A stretch of 64,000 bases of DNA from Akkermansia sp. N21116. GTDB taxonomy: Bacteria > Verrucomicrobiota > Verrucomicrobiia > Verrucomicrobiales > Akkermansiaceae. This document shows positions 17,234 through 25,407 of the stretch, piece after piece (positions within the stretch are counted from its first letter, which is position 1; each line of letters opens with the position of its first letter). A model generated the notes under the pieces. That model was not told where the DNA came from, ran no database searches, and saw only the letters and a program-made list of their open reading frames with translations. The stretch lies in the NCBI RefSeq assembly GCF_029854705.2, contig NZ_CP139035.1, positions 1,860,001 to 1,924,000 of the forward strand. Reading direction: 5' to 3'. A program made the translations under genes and the position numbers.

Positions 17234-20119
17234 ATGCGTGTACTCCATCTCCCTGCTTTTCTCATGGCGTTATCCGTATCGCTTCCTGCGATGTCCGTTT
17301 CTGGACCCGATGTCTATCCCACTCCGCAAAAGGCCGGATTTACGGGCCAGTTTGTGAAGGCGGCTAAGGTCCAGATCGTTCATGGGAAAAAAACGCCGAA
17401 TGCTCCTCAATTAAAGGATGTCCCAAAAATCCAGGGGGCTTATCGACTGACTGTTAAACCGGGATTGGTTACTGTTGCCGCGCACGATGATTTAGGAATT
17501 TTTTATGCCAAACAGACGCTGTCTCAGTTGCTGAAGGGAATTGAAAAAGGGAAATATGCTCAGAATGATCCTTTTGCCGGTAAAGAGTTGAACGATATCG
17601 CAGCTCTTGGGGAATTGGCAGAATGCGATATCATCGACTGGCCCGACGTTCTGAACCGTGGTACTGTGGAAGGGTTTTACGGCATGTACTGGAGCCATGA
17701 GGCCAGAAAGAAGCAACTTGAGTTTTACGGGCGGAACAAGATGAATACCTACATCTATGCTCCCAAGGACGATCAATACCATTCCCACCACTGGCGCCAA
17801 CCTTATCCTGCCAAGGAAGCCGCCGAAATCAGAGAACTTGTCGAGACCGCCAAACGGAACCATGTCAATTTCGTGTGGGCTCTCCATCCCGGATTCAGTA
17901 TCAAATGGACGGATGAAGACAGGAAGAATGTGTTGCAGAAATTGGAATGGATGTATGATCTGGGAGTTCGTTCGTTCGGTCTTTTCTTTGATGATGTAGG
18001 AGGGGAAGCAGCCCGCATTGACAAGCAGGTTGAACTTGTCAGCCTTGTCTATAAGGATTTTATTAACAAAAAAGGTGATGTAGCCCCTCTGATCTTTTGT
18101 CCATCGGGTTACAACAGATCCTGGACAAATGCGAACAATTTGTCGGAGTTGGGGAAAATGGAACCTTCCGCTCAAATCATGTGGACCGGCAATTCAGTGG
18201 TTCACGATATTACGACAGAGGGCCAGGAGTGGGTAACTGGCCATCTCGGACGTCCCGTCTATATCTGGTGGAATTTTCCAGTGACGGATTATTGTCATGA
18301 CAAGCTTCTCATGGGACGTGTCTATGGGCTGAGCCAGGATGATGGAATCGAGAAAACCATGAGCGGTTTTGTTTCCAACCCCATGGATAGACCGGAAGCA
18401 TCCAAAATCGGGATTTTCGGCATCGGCAACTATGCGTGGAATGTTAAAGGCTACGATTCGGACAAGACGTGGAAGGATAGTATTAAACGTCTCTATCCTC
18501 AGACGCATGAAGCCATACAGACCTTTGCCGACCACAATTCCGACATCGGCCCTTCGGGACATGGGATGCGGCGGGAGGAATCCGTCGATATTGCTCCGGC
18601 TGTGGCCAAACTCAAAGAAGATTTGAAATCCGGGAATAGGCAGGGCATGGTTCAGGGGGCTGTTTACGGCGAATATGAAAAGATTGCCAAGTCGGCCGAT
18701 GTTCTGCTGAATTCCAAGGAGAACCCGGACTTGCTTCATGAGATCCAGCCCTGGGTGAAAGCATTCAGGCAATTGGGAATAGCCGGAATGGGCGCGATTA
18801 ACGCTCTGCAAAACGATTCTATCAACGATTTGGCAAAATCCGTTTCTGCTCTGGATGAAATGGGCAGAATTCCGGATGATTATAAGCAGGTGGCGGATGG
18901 GAAGTTTTTGCGAAAAGGCCTTTCCACAGGGGCTTTGGTGATGACTCCGCTGGCCCGGGAACTTGTCCAAATGGCAGCGGATGAACAATTCACTGCCTTG
19001 ACGGGCAGAAAGCCGATGCATGGTACATTCTCCGTTTCGGGAGGTTCTGACGCTGACTCTGAACGCATGATGGATGGCAAATCCGAAACGTTCTGGCACT
19101 CGGGTTCCTACCAAAAGCCCGGAGACTGGTATTGCCTGGATTTTGGACAGAATGTTCCGGTCAAAAATGTTCTTCTGACGATGGGCAGGAATGATAAGGA
19201 CTCGGACTTTGTTGCCAAGGGGCAGCTCGAAGCCAGCAGGGATATGAAAAAATGGGTGCCTCTGGGCAAGGAAACCACAGGCAGGCAGGTTTTTTGGCAG
19301 AGTACGGTTCCCGTCCAGGCCAGGGCTTTGCGTTATCGTGTTATCGAACCCAATTTTGTCAACCCCGACAAAAAGGGTAATACGGTTTGGACTGCTATCA
19401 GAGAGTTCGCCGTGAATTGTCCGTTGCCGGCTATGGCTTCTTCAACGGTCCCGGGCCTGTCATCACTCTCTGTTCAGGAAACCGATAAAATGATAGGAAT
19501 CAATAAGGTTATGGAGGTCCATTCCATGAAGAAGGGAGATTCCATTACATTGGCTCTGCCGGAACCGGTTGATGCGACGTGGATGGAAGTGAATCTGGAC
19601 AACGGCAATCTGCCCCAGTGGGCGGAAGTTAGCGTGGAAACCGTTTCGTCTGCATCTCCGGTCGTTTTGAAACTGGAACCATACCAGAACAAGGCTTTTG
19701 TGACCAAGGGACCGGGACTTCCCAAGGGGATCAAATCCCTTCAATTGAGGAATAAAGGATCTCAGACTCAAGATATCAAACTGAACATGTTCAAGTTCGA
19801 TGTCCCTCCCCGTAATATGACCCACAACAAATCTGCCGTCATGGATGGCAATTTGACAACAGTCTATCGTGCGGACGTACCTTTTGACGTGACTGTGGAA
19901 AATACGGATTATCCTGCGGCGACCAAGGTCATTATTGTGGGGACGGCCACCTACAAATTCCAGGTACAGGCATCCAACGGCTCATGGAGCAAAACCATGG
20001 GCAGTGTCCCGAATCAGGCCGTTACTACTTTCACGGGCAAGGGCGGGATTAAGGCTGTCCGCCTGATTTCGACAAATCCCCAGCCGGGCCAATCCATCCA
20101 TGAAGTAATTTTCAAATAA
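17234..20119 (+). CDS. Secreted GH84 beta-N-acetylglucosaminidase with C-terminal F5/8 (CBM32-like) domain
   Basis: A 961-residue family 84 enzyme, which removes beta-linked GlcNAc by substrate-assisted catalysis. A signal peptide is followed by an N-terminal GH20b-like domain, then the catalytic barrel from about residue 145 with GFYGMYWSHEAR and the paired catalytic acids Asp253-Asp254 in GLFFDDVGGEA. Conserved substrate-binding segments include WTGNSVVHDITTEG and YIWWNFPVTDY. A helical domain follows, then from about residue 590 a galactose-binding-like module (FWHSGSYQKPGDWYCLDFG), as in Clostridium NagJ. The remaining 200 residues are beta-rich and unassigned. Together with GH16 it is suited to mucin or O-GlcNAc glycans of the host. 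Confidence 0.93.
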   Translation: MRVLHLPAFLMALSVSLPAMSVSGPDVYPTPQKAGFTGQFVKAAKVQIVHGKKTPNAPQLKDVPKIQGAYRLTVKPGLVTVAAHDDLGIFYAKQTLSQLLKGIEKGKYAQNDPFAGKELNDIAALGELAECDIIDWPDVLNRGTVEGFYGMYWSHEARKKQLEFYGRNKMNTYIYAPKDDQYHSHHWRQPYPAKEAAEIRELVETAKRNHVNFVWALHPGFSIKWTDEDRKNVLQKLEWMYDLGVRSFGLFFDDVGGEAARIDKQVELVSLVYKDFINKKGDVAPLIFCPSGYNRSWTNANNLSELGKMEPSAQIMWTGNSVVHDITTEGQEWVTGHLGRPVYIWWNFPVTDYCHDKLLMGRVYGLSQDDGIEKTMSGFVSNPMDRPEASKIGIFGIGNYAWNVKGYDSDKTWKDSIKRLYPQTHEAIQTFADHNSDIGPSGHGMRREESVDIAPAVAKLKEDLKSGNRQGMVQGAVYGEYEKIAKSADVLLNSKENPDLLHEIQPWVKAFRQLGIAGMGAINALQNDSINDLAKSVSALDEMGRIPDDYKQVADGKFLRKGLSTGALVMTPLARELVQMAADEQFTALTGRKPMHGTFSVSGGSDADSERMMDGKSETFWHSGSYQKPGDWYCLDFGQNVPVKNVLLTMGRNDKDSDFVAKGQLEASRDMKKWVPLGKETTGRQVFWQSTVPVQARALRYRVIEPNFVNPDKKGNTVWTAIREFAVNCPLPAMASSTVPGLSSLSVQETDKMIGINKVMEVHSMKKGDSITLALPEPVDATWMEVNLDNGNLPQWAEVSVETVSSASPVVLKLEPYQNKAFVTKGPGLPKGIKSLQLRNKGSQTQDIKLNMFKFDVPPRNMTHNKSAVMDGNLTTVYRADVPFDVTVENTDYPAATKVIIVGTATYKFQVQASNGSWSKTMGSVPNQAVTTFTGKGGIKAVRLISTNPQPGQSIHEVIFK

Positions 20120-20175
20120 TTCCGTGGAAGGCATGATCTTTGATCGAAGATTCGTGTTGTAACAGTATTTGGCCT

Positions 20176-20225
20176 CCCCTCCTCGTGAAATCAACTGGTT
20201 TGCGAGGGGGGGAAAAACTTTTTTC
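20176..20225 (+). terminator. Probable terminator after the GH84 gene
   Basis: Ten-pair stem, CCCCTCCTCG (20176-20185) with CGAGGGGGGG (20203-20212), one G-T pair, 17-base loop, followed by five A residues then a run of six T residues ending at 20224. The T tract sits slightly further from the stem than usual. Confidence 0.65.
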
Positions 20226-20343
20226 CGTGAGATCTTTCCGTAAATCGATTGTTGCATGGAAGTACCAATGAGCCCGAAAAAATAGGGAAGGGCAGTTTTA
20301 GGCTTGTCATTGTACTGTGATTTGGTAACAATCTTTCTCCGAC

Positions 20344-20368
20344 AAGTTTGCGCTTGGTGCGTAAACTT
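20344..20368 (+). promoter_or_regulatory. 5' leader hairpin of the rpsM-rpsK-rpsD operon
   Basis: A stem of ten pairs, AAGTTTGCGC (20344-20353) with GCGTAAACTT (20359-20368) and loop TTGGT, one G-T wobble, ending 27 bases before the rpsM ATG. Its position suggests a ribosomal-protein autoregulation site (S4 is the classical repressor of such operons), but it does not match the E. coli alpha-operon pseudoknot that I know. A poor promoter-like pair (TTGTCA and AACAAT) lies just upstream near 20305-20335. Confidence 0.5.
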
Positions 20369-20395
20369 ATTAACCGCAAGCAAAATTAGACCATC

Positions 20396-20773
20396 ATGGC
20401 ACGCCTTTTCGGTACAGAAATACCTAATGAAAAGCGCATCGAAGCAGCCTTGCCGTACATTTACGGTATTGGCCGCCAGACCGCTAAGAAGATCCTGGAA
20501 CAAGCAGGAATCGACCCCGACATTCGTACGGGACAGCTCACGGATGAACAACTTACCAAAATTGTTCAGGCCATCACGTCCACCGGCATCCTCATTGAAG
20601 GTGACCTTCGTCGTGACAAGCAGGCTGACCTCAAGCGCCTTACCTCCATTAACTGCTACCGTGGCATTCGCCATCGTCGCGGCCTTCCCGTGCGCGGTCA
20701 GCGTACCAGCACGAATGCCCGTACTCGCAAGGGCAAGAAGAAGACCGTCGGTGCACAGGCCAAGAAGAAGTAA
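20396..20773 (+). CDS. rpsM: 30S ribosomal protein S13
   Basis: 125 residues, normal length. Head-of-30S protein contacting the P-site tRNA and the 50S subunit. Recognised by [17 protein letters not shown], the helix-two-turn-helix that follows, and the basic C-terminus with [20 protein letters not shown] and [11 protein letters not shown]. It is first in a three-gene operon rpsM-rpsK-rpsD with gaps of 40 and 50 bases. rpmJ, which often precedes it, is not visible in the 276-base upstream region. Confidence 0.98.
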   Translation: MARLFGTEIPNEKRIEAALPYIYGIGRQTAKKILEQAGIDPDIRTGQLTDEQLTKIVQAITSTGILIEGDLRRDKQADLKRLTSINCYRGIRHRRGLPVRGQRTSTNARTRKGKKKTVGAQAKKK

Positions 20774-20813
20774 ACCGCAGACATTATTATTTAATCACTA
20801 AAGTTTTCCTCCA

Positions 20814-21362
20814 ATGGCTGAAGAAATCATCAATGACACTGCAGAACAGCCCGTGGCTCCCGTTGTAGCCGCAGAAACGGATGTTGCTGCTACTCCCGCA
20901 CCGGCTCCCGCCGCCGAAGAAAAGAAACCTGAAGCCCGCCGCGATATTTTCGCAGAAATCGGATTGGGCGACTCTGCCGACCAGGTCAAAATCCTTAAGG
21001 CCAAGGGCAGCAAGAACATTTCCAGAGGGATCGTTCACGTTTCCTCCACCTTCAATAACACCGTTGTCAGCGTCACTGACGAACGCGGTAATGTGATCGG
21101 CTGGTCCTCTGCCGGCAAGATGGGCTTCAAAGGCTCCCGCAAGAGCACGGCTTACGCTGGTCAGGTTGTCTGCCAGGATGCCTGCCGCCAGGCGATGAGC
21201 CATGGCTTGCGCGAAGCTGAAGTCCGCGTTAAGGGACCCGGCTCCGGCCGTGAATCCGCCGTTCGTGCCGTCCAGACCCTTGGCATCGAAATCACTTCCA
21301 TCAAGGATGTGACGCCGATTCCCCACAACGGTTGCCGTCCTCCCAAGGCTCGTCGCGTCTAA
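20814..21362 (+). CDS. rpsK: 30S ribosomal protein S11 with long N-terminal extension
   Basis: 182 residues; the family norm is about 129. The conserved core starts near residue 63 ([20 protein letters not shown]) and ends with the standard [14 protein letters not shown]. The first 50 to 55 residues are an Ala-, Pro-, Glu- and Val-rich low-complexity stretch, probably disordered, that appears to be an added tail. A start at an internal ATG is not available (none between residue 1 and the core), so the extension is real if the gene is read correctly. It stands 40 bases after rpsM. Confidence 0.97.
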   Translation: MAEEIINDTAEQPVAPVVAAETDVAATPAPAPAAEEKKPEARRDIFAEIGLGDSADQVKILKAKGSKNISRGIVHVSSTFNNTVVSVTDERGNVIGWSSAGKMGFKGSRKSTAYAGQVVCQDACRQAMSHGLREAEVRVKGPGSGRESAVRAVQTLGIEITSIKDVTPIPHNGCRPPKARRV

Positions 21363-21412
21363 TCCGGATACGTTGAGTACATTAGAATTTATCATACTTT
21401 AGATTACATATC

Positions 21413-22024
21413 ATGGCTCGTTATACAGGACCCCGCGATAAAGTCTCCCGTCGTTTCGGCGTAGCTCTTTTTGGCTCCAGCAAGTCTCTCGAACGCCGCC
21501 CGTTCCCCCCGGGACAGCACGGCATGCGCGCTGGGCGCAAGAAGAAATCCGATTACGGAACGATGCTTGCTGAAAAGCAGAAGCTTCGTTTCCAGTACGG
21601 AGTACTTGAAGGACAGTTCCGCAAATACTACCAGGAAGCCTCCCGCCGTCGTGGCGTGACCGGCGATATCCTGCTTCAGCTTCTGGAACTCCGCTTGGAC
21701 AACATCGTTTACCGCCTTGGTTTCAGCAATACTCGTGCCGGCGCTCGACAAATCGTCAGCCACGGTCACATCTTCGTGAATGGCCATCGCGTGAATGTTG
21801 CTTCCTACAATTGCCGCCCCGGAGACGTAATCAGCGTTTCTGCCAAGTCTTCCTCTCAGCAGCTCGTTACCCGTAATCTTGACCTTACGCAGATGATTGT
21901 GGTTCCCGACTGGCTTGAATGCGACAAGGACAAGTTGACCGGCAAGGTAGCGCGCGTTCCTTCCAAGGAAGAAATCGCACCTATCGTCAACGAACAGATG
22001 ATCGTGGAATTCTATTCCCGTTAA
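21413..22024 (+). CDS. rpsD: 30S ribosomal protein S4
   Basis: 203 residues, normal length. Primary 16S rRNA-binding protein that starts 30S assembly and can repress its own operon. Seen are the N-terminal segment MARYTGPRDKVSRRFG, the RRPFPPGQHG region, and the S4 RNA-binding domain (LDNIVYRLGFSNTRAGARQI, VSHGHIFVNGHRVNVASYNC). It lacks the N-terminal zinc CxxC pairs of some S4 forms, so it is the zinc-free type. rpoA and rplQ, which follow in many alpha operons, do not follow here; a HAD phosphatase does. Confidence 0.98.
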   Translation: MARYTGPRDKVSRRFGVALFGSSKSLERRPFPPGQHGMRAGRKKKSDYGTMLAEKQKLRFQYGVLEGQFRKYYQEASRRRGVTGDILLQLLELRLDNIVYRLGFSNTRAGARQIVSHGHIFVNGHRVNVASYNCRPGDVISVSAKSSSQQLVTRNLDLTQMIVVPDWLECDKDKLTGKVARVPSKEEIAPIVNEQMIVEFYSR

Positions 22025-22049
22025 TCAGTTCAAAAACGATTTTTCAAGA

Positions 22050-22082
22050 GGCCGTCCCGTTCTGTGCGGGACGGTCTTTTCT
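22050..22082 (+). terminator. Terminator of the ribosomal protein operon
   Basis: Ten-pair stem from 22050-22059 to 22067-22076 (GGCCGTCCCG with CGGGACGGTC, one G-T pair), seven-base loop, followed by TTTT at 22077-22080. It separates rpsD from the HAD gene. Confidence 0.9.
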
Positions 22083-22122
22083 ATTTGTCTGGAGAAGCAT
22101 CCTCCTGTAGCATAACAGCGGC

Positions 22123-22869
22123 ATGGATGAAAATCGTATGGAAGGTCGCCGTCTGGCTCTGTTTGACATGGATGGAACATTGCTGGCTTGGGATACCCAG
22201 GTTTTGTTTGCCGGATATGTGTGCCGCCGGTTCCCTTGGAGGAGACTGTTGTTCCTGCCTTTCTTTTGTTGCCTGCCTCTGGCTACGTTGCGTCTTTGGG
22301 GGGATGGCAGGATGAAACGGATATTCCTGGGATATCTGTGGAGGATGCCACGAACCAAGCTGGAGGAATTAGCCATGGCGTTTGCCGATGAAGTAGCGGG
22401 GACTCTTATCTACCCGGAGATGAAAAAACGTTTGGATGCACACCGCATGCACGGAGACCTATGTATCATGGCGACCGCCTCCCCGGGATTTTATGCGGAT
22501 GCCATCGCGGTGCGCCTGGGCTTTGACGATGTCCTCTCCACATCTATCGAGATTGGAGAACGAGTCCCCTTTTTCCCATCCATGCCGGGTGGCAACAACA
22601 AGGGAGAACGCAAGGTAGAGCGCCTCCGCGCCATGAAACTCCTCTCGGAAGATTGTGTGGATGAGGAAGATGTTTTTGCTTATTCCGATAGTTCCGCCGA
22701 TTTGCCCATGTTGCTTGCTGCCAAGTGGAAAATTCTGGTCAATCCGTCTCCCCGTTTGTGTTCCCGGTTGGGCGGGGAAAGGGTGAAAGTGCTCGAATTT
22801 CCTCTTCCTTGGCGAGGAAAAGCAGAGAAAATGTGGAAATTTGCGGTGGAAATGTTTGGACTCCGATGA
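22123..22869 (+). CDS. HAD-superfamily (subfamily IB) phosphatase-like protein
   Basis: A 248-residue HAD hydrolase. Motif I is LFDMDGTLLAWD with both Asp residues, motif II Thr/Ser is in MATASPGFYAD, and the Lys of motif III and the acidic motif IV lie in the stretches NNKGERKVERL and VFAYSDSSADLPML. The arrangement matches the PSPase/HAD-IB group (phosphoserine- or phosphatidylglycerophosphate-phosphatase-like). A Leu- and Phe-rich stretch (LLFLPFFCCLPLATL) near residues 47-60 might form a membrane-associated cap helix. Substrate unknown. It comes after the ribosomal terminator and is probably separately transcribed. Confidence 0.8.
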   Translation: MDENRMEGRRLALFDMDGTLLAWDTQVLFAGYVCRRFPWRRLLFLPFFCCLPLATLRLWGDGRMKRIFLGYLWRMPRTKLEELAMAFADEVAGTLIYPEMKKRLDAHRMHGDLCIMATASPGFYADAIAVRLGFDDVLSTSIEIGERVPFFPSMPGGNNKGERKVERLRAMKLLSEDCVDEEDVFAYSDSSADLPMLLAAKWKILVNPSPRLCSRLGGERVKVLEFPLPWRGKAEKMWKFAVEMFGLR

Positions 22870-22872
22870 TGT

Positions 22873-22930
22873 ATATCTTTTTACAGTAAGATATTTATAG
22901 AAATATTTAGGTAAATTTTATTATTTACCT
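22873..22930 (+). terminator. Two weak AT-rich inverted repeats after the HAD gene
   Basis: ATATCTT (22873-22879)/AAGATAT (22888-22894) and AGGTAAA (22909-22915)/TTTACCT (22924-22930). Both are short and AT-rich; they could terminate the HAD transcript or be part of the promoter region of the following outer-membrane gene. Confidence 0.3.
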
Positions 22931-23055
22931 TTACAAATGTTACGATTTTGTCGTAAAAGGCAATCAAGAGCTCGAATCGGTATCCTCCCCCTGGGGTGGA
23001 ATGTTCTGATGGAGGCTTTTATCTGCAATAACCAACAAGGAAACAAAAAACGATT

Positions 23056-23928
23056 ATGCAAGCGAAACATGTTTTATCCGCAGCATTGGCGGTAGCAGCT
23101 CTGTCGAGCTCTGCCTTCGCAGGAACGAAATGCATTGAGCTTCCGAAAGCTCCAGTTGTTCCCGTTCCGGCTCCGGCGCCCCAGAAGATATTCAGCGGTG
23201 ACTTGACAGTAGGGTATTCGTCCAATTACGACTTCCGAGGCTTGATCCTGAGGACGTCCGATGGAGAGAACATGACCCCGATCAAGCTTGATACTCGTAC
23301 CCGCCTGACGGACAAAACCGACCTGACTGCCGGCTTGGGATACAAGGCTCTTTGGGACAAGGATATTCTGCAGGACAATGAATTCAACGTTAATTTGGGT
23401 GTAGAGACCAAATGCACCAAGGGGCTGACGACACGTCTGGGATACGACCTTTACCAGGGTGGTTTCCCCGGCTTGGTTTCCAAGGGTTGGAAGGACAATC
23501 ATTCCGTAACCCAGGAATTCATGGGAGGCTTCCAATACGATTTTGGTGCGGTTGGCGCCAAGGGAGTATTTGTTGGAGCCAATGCCCATTATTCCTTTAA
23601 CGGTGTGACCGGATGGTGGTTTGACGTTACTGCCGGCTACAAGAAACAAATCTCGGAGAAACTGGCTGCTATCCTGTCCGGTACATGGTGGTCGACGGCC
23701 AGTTATTTCGATGCACAGATGCCGTGGATGGCCAATGGTTCCCAGTCCTTTGCCCTTAAACTGGAACTGCCCTATCAGCTCTGCAAGCATCTGACCTTCA
23801 CCCCGTTTGTCAGTACGGTATGGCTTGGTAACGGTGCGATGAAGACCAAGGGATGGGACTATTATGGCTCCAATGTTTACCGTAATTTTACGTTGGTTGG
23901 AGGAGCCGGCCTTACCTACTCGTTCTAA
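23056..23928 (+). CDS. Outer-membrane beta-barrel protein, paralogue 1
   Basis: 290 residues. A signal peptide (MQAKHVLSAALAVAALSSSAFA) is followed by a Pro-rich stretch and a repeated amphipathic strand pattern (GYSSNYDFRGLILRTSDGEN, GLGYKALWDKD), with the terminal strand ending in YSF, as expected for Bam-dependent barrels. The opening strands recall the TIGR02001 family (SNYDFRG), but I cannot confirm membership. Function unknown; a porin or passive channel is plausible. The next gene is a close paralogue with the same strand order, sharing GENMTPI, LWDKD/IWDKD, QDNEF and TASYFDA, so the pair arose by tandem duplication. A strong terminator follows, so each gene has its own transcript. Confidence 0.8.
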   Translation: MQAKHVLSAALAVAALSSSAFAGTKCIELPKAPVVPVPAPAPQKIFSGDLTVGYSSNYDFRGLILRTSDGENMTPIKLDTRTRLTDKTDLTAGLGYKALWDKDILQDNEFNVNLGVETKCTKGLTTRLGYDLYQGGFPGLVSKGWKDNHSVTQEFMGGFQYDFGAVGAKGVFVGANAHYSFNGVTGWWFDVTAGYKKQISEKLAAILSGTWWSTASYFDAQMPWMANGSQSFALKLELPYQLCKHLTFTPFVSTVWLGNGAMKTKGWDYYGSNVYRNFTLVGGAGLTYSF

Positions 23929-23951
23929 ATAGGAAACACATATTTTTACAG

Positions 23952-23982
23952 GCGCCCTTCTTGACCGAAGGGCGCTTTTTTT
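23952..23982 (+). terminator. Rho-independent terminator after outer-membrane gene 1
   Basis: Perfect nine-pair stem GCGCCCTTC (23952-23960) / GAAGGGCGC (23967-23975), six-base loop, followed by seven T residues. Confidence 0.95.
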
Positions 23983-24089
23983 CGTAAGAGTACGAGAGGA
24001 AAATTGTGTAGATACTGTCACATTTTGGTTCTTGCTTTTGAACGAAACCGGAACGGGGTTGATCTAACCCGATAGCACTCCCTCATAAT

Positions 24090-24134
24090 AAACGGTATGG
24101 AAGTGCTCTTCTCGGAGATTGCTCCATACCGTTT
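24090..24134 (+). promoter_or_regulatory. 12-bp perfect inverted repeat in the leader of outer-membrane gene 2
   Basis: Arms AAACGGTATGGA (24090-24101) and TCCATACCGTTT (24123-24134), 21-base spacer, ending 32 bases before the ATG at 24167. It is not followed by a T tract, so it is more likely a leader hairpin or an operator than a terminator. The first paralogue has no matching element at this distance. Confidence 0.5.
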
Positions 24135-24166
24135 TAGATTAACAACAATACAAACCTGTAACGATT

Positions 24167-25015
24167 ATGCAAAAGAAACATATCATCTCCGCCGCTCTTG
24201 CAGTAGCTTCCCTGACCAGCGTTGCTTTGGCCGGGACCGCTGCTCCTGTCGTGCCTCTTTCGGTACCACCGGCTCCCAAGGTGTTTAGTGGTGCTCTGAA
24301 TGTTGGCTATTCCTCCAACTATGATTTCCGTGGACTTGTCCTTTCCACGTCTGATGGTGAGAACATGACTCCGATTTCCTTGGATACTCGTTACAAAGTG
24401 TCCAGAACAACCGATATTACCGCGGATTTCGGCTACAAAGCCATTTGGGACAAAGATATTGTTCAGGACAATGAATTCGACTTCAATCTCGGTGTCGAAA
24501 ACAAACTGAACAACTATGTAACCGCTCGCCTCGGTTACGGCTTGTTCCAGGGAGGTCTCCCCGGTATCATTTCCCAAGCGGAAGGAAACCACTCTGTCAG
24601 TCAGGAATTCAATGGTGGATTCCGTTATGACATTAATGGCATCGGCCAGGACGGATGGTTTGTGGGTGCCAACGCGCACTATTCCTTCTCAGGAATGACG
24701 GGCTGGTGGTTCGATGCTTCCGTCGGTTACAAAAAACAACTGACTCAGCGTCTGTCCGGCATTATTTCCGGTACATATTGGTCCACAGCCAGCTATTTCG
24801 ATGCCAAAACGCCTGGCATGTCCAACGGCTCGCAGTCCTATTCTCTGAATCTGCAATTGCCGTATTCCGTGACGAAGAATCTCACATTCAGTCCCTTCGT
24901 CAGTGCCATTTGGTCCGGCAACGGTGCTCGTAAAGACGGCTCGGAACTCTATGGATCCCGTGCGATCAAAGATTTTACCGTCGCCGCCGGAGCTATGTTG
25001 AGCTACTCGTTCTGA
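24167..25015 (+). CDS. Outer-membrane beta-barrel protein, paralogue 2
   Basis: 282 residues, signal peptide MQKKHIISAALAVASLTSVALA, beta-strand pattern throughout and a final strand ending in LSYSF. It is a close paralogue of the gene at 23056: NVGYSSNYDFRGLVLSTSDG, YKAIWDKDIVQDNEF, the STASYFDA segment and the GWWFD strand pair align end to end. It lacks the two Cys residues found near positions 26 and 133 of paralogue 1. A 12-bp inverted repeat sits in its leader and a terminator follows at 25060, so it is a single-gene transcript with its own control. The pair may be alternative porins under different conditions (inference). Confidence 0.8.
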   Translation: MQKKHIISAALAVASLTSVALAGTAAPVVPLSVPPAPKVFSGALNVGYSSNYDFRGLVLSTSDGENMTPISLDTRYKVSRTTDITADFGYKAIWDKDIVQDNEFDFNLGVENKLNNYVTARLGYGLFQGGLPGIISQAEGNHSVSQEFNGGFRYDINGIGQDGWFVGANAHYSFSGMTGWWFDASVGYKKQLTQRLSGIISGTYWSTASYFDAKTPGMSNGSQSYSLNLQLPYSVTKNLTFSPFVSAIWSGNGARKDGSELYGSRAIKDFTVAAGAMLSYSF

Positions 25016-25059
25016 GAGCGTCCGGAAAGTCCGTAACAACAAGAGATAAAGTAACAGAA

Positions 25060-25098
25060 GGGGCTGTCTCACTAAAAAGAGGCAGTCCCTTTGATTTT
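25060..25098 (+). terminator. Terminator after outer-membrane gene 2
   Basis: Eleven-pair stem, GGGGCTGTCTC (25060-25070) with GAGGCAGTCCC (25079-25089), two G-T pairs, followed by a T-rich tail. Its stem sequence recurs at 26604-26652 and 61843-61884. Confidence 0.85.
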
Positions 25099-25407
25099 TG
25101 AAAAAAATCGTGAAAAATGAGAAAGACGGGTTCTCAAAAGTCCTCCCTCTTGTGAGACAATTCGATTTTGTCGGTTTTTTGCGATCTCTCAACCTTCCCG
25201 TTCAAATGAGGACTTCTTGGTTTGTTGGGGTGGAATTGGATATGCAATTCCATCAATTTTCTCTGGACGCTTTCTGCAAAGATCTCCAATCCCCCATCTG
25301 CATGCACGCGAATGGGGCGGGGAAGGGGAGGAATGGATGTTCTGGCTGAATGAACTGGCCGCCCGGAGATTCAACATGGTCGTATCATGCCCAAGCCGCA
25401 TGCTCGG
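25099..25407. other. Intergenic stretch with no gene recognised
   Basis: 309 bases between the terminator of outer-membrane gene 2 and the stop of the DUF362 gene. I see no convincing coding frame, RNA or repeat. Short open frames here have no family features. Confidence 0.6.

Noticed and set aside
25189-25401. Short minus-strand frame of 70 codons before the DUF362 gene
   Set aside because: No recognisable features and poor context; probably noise.
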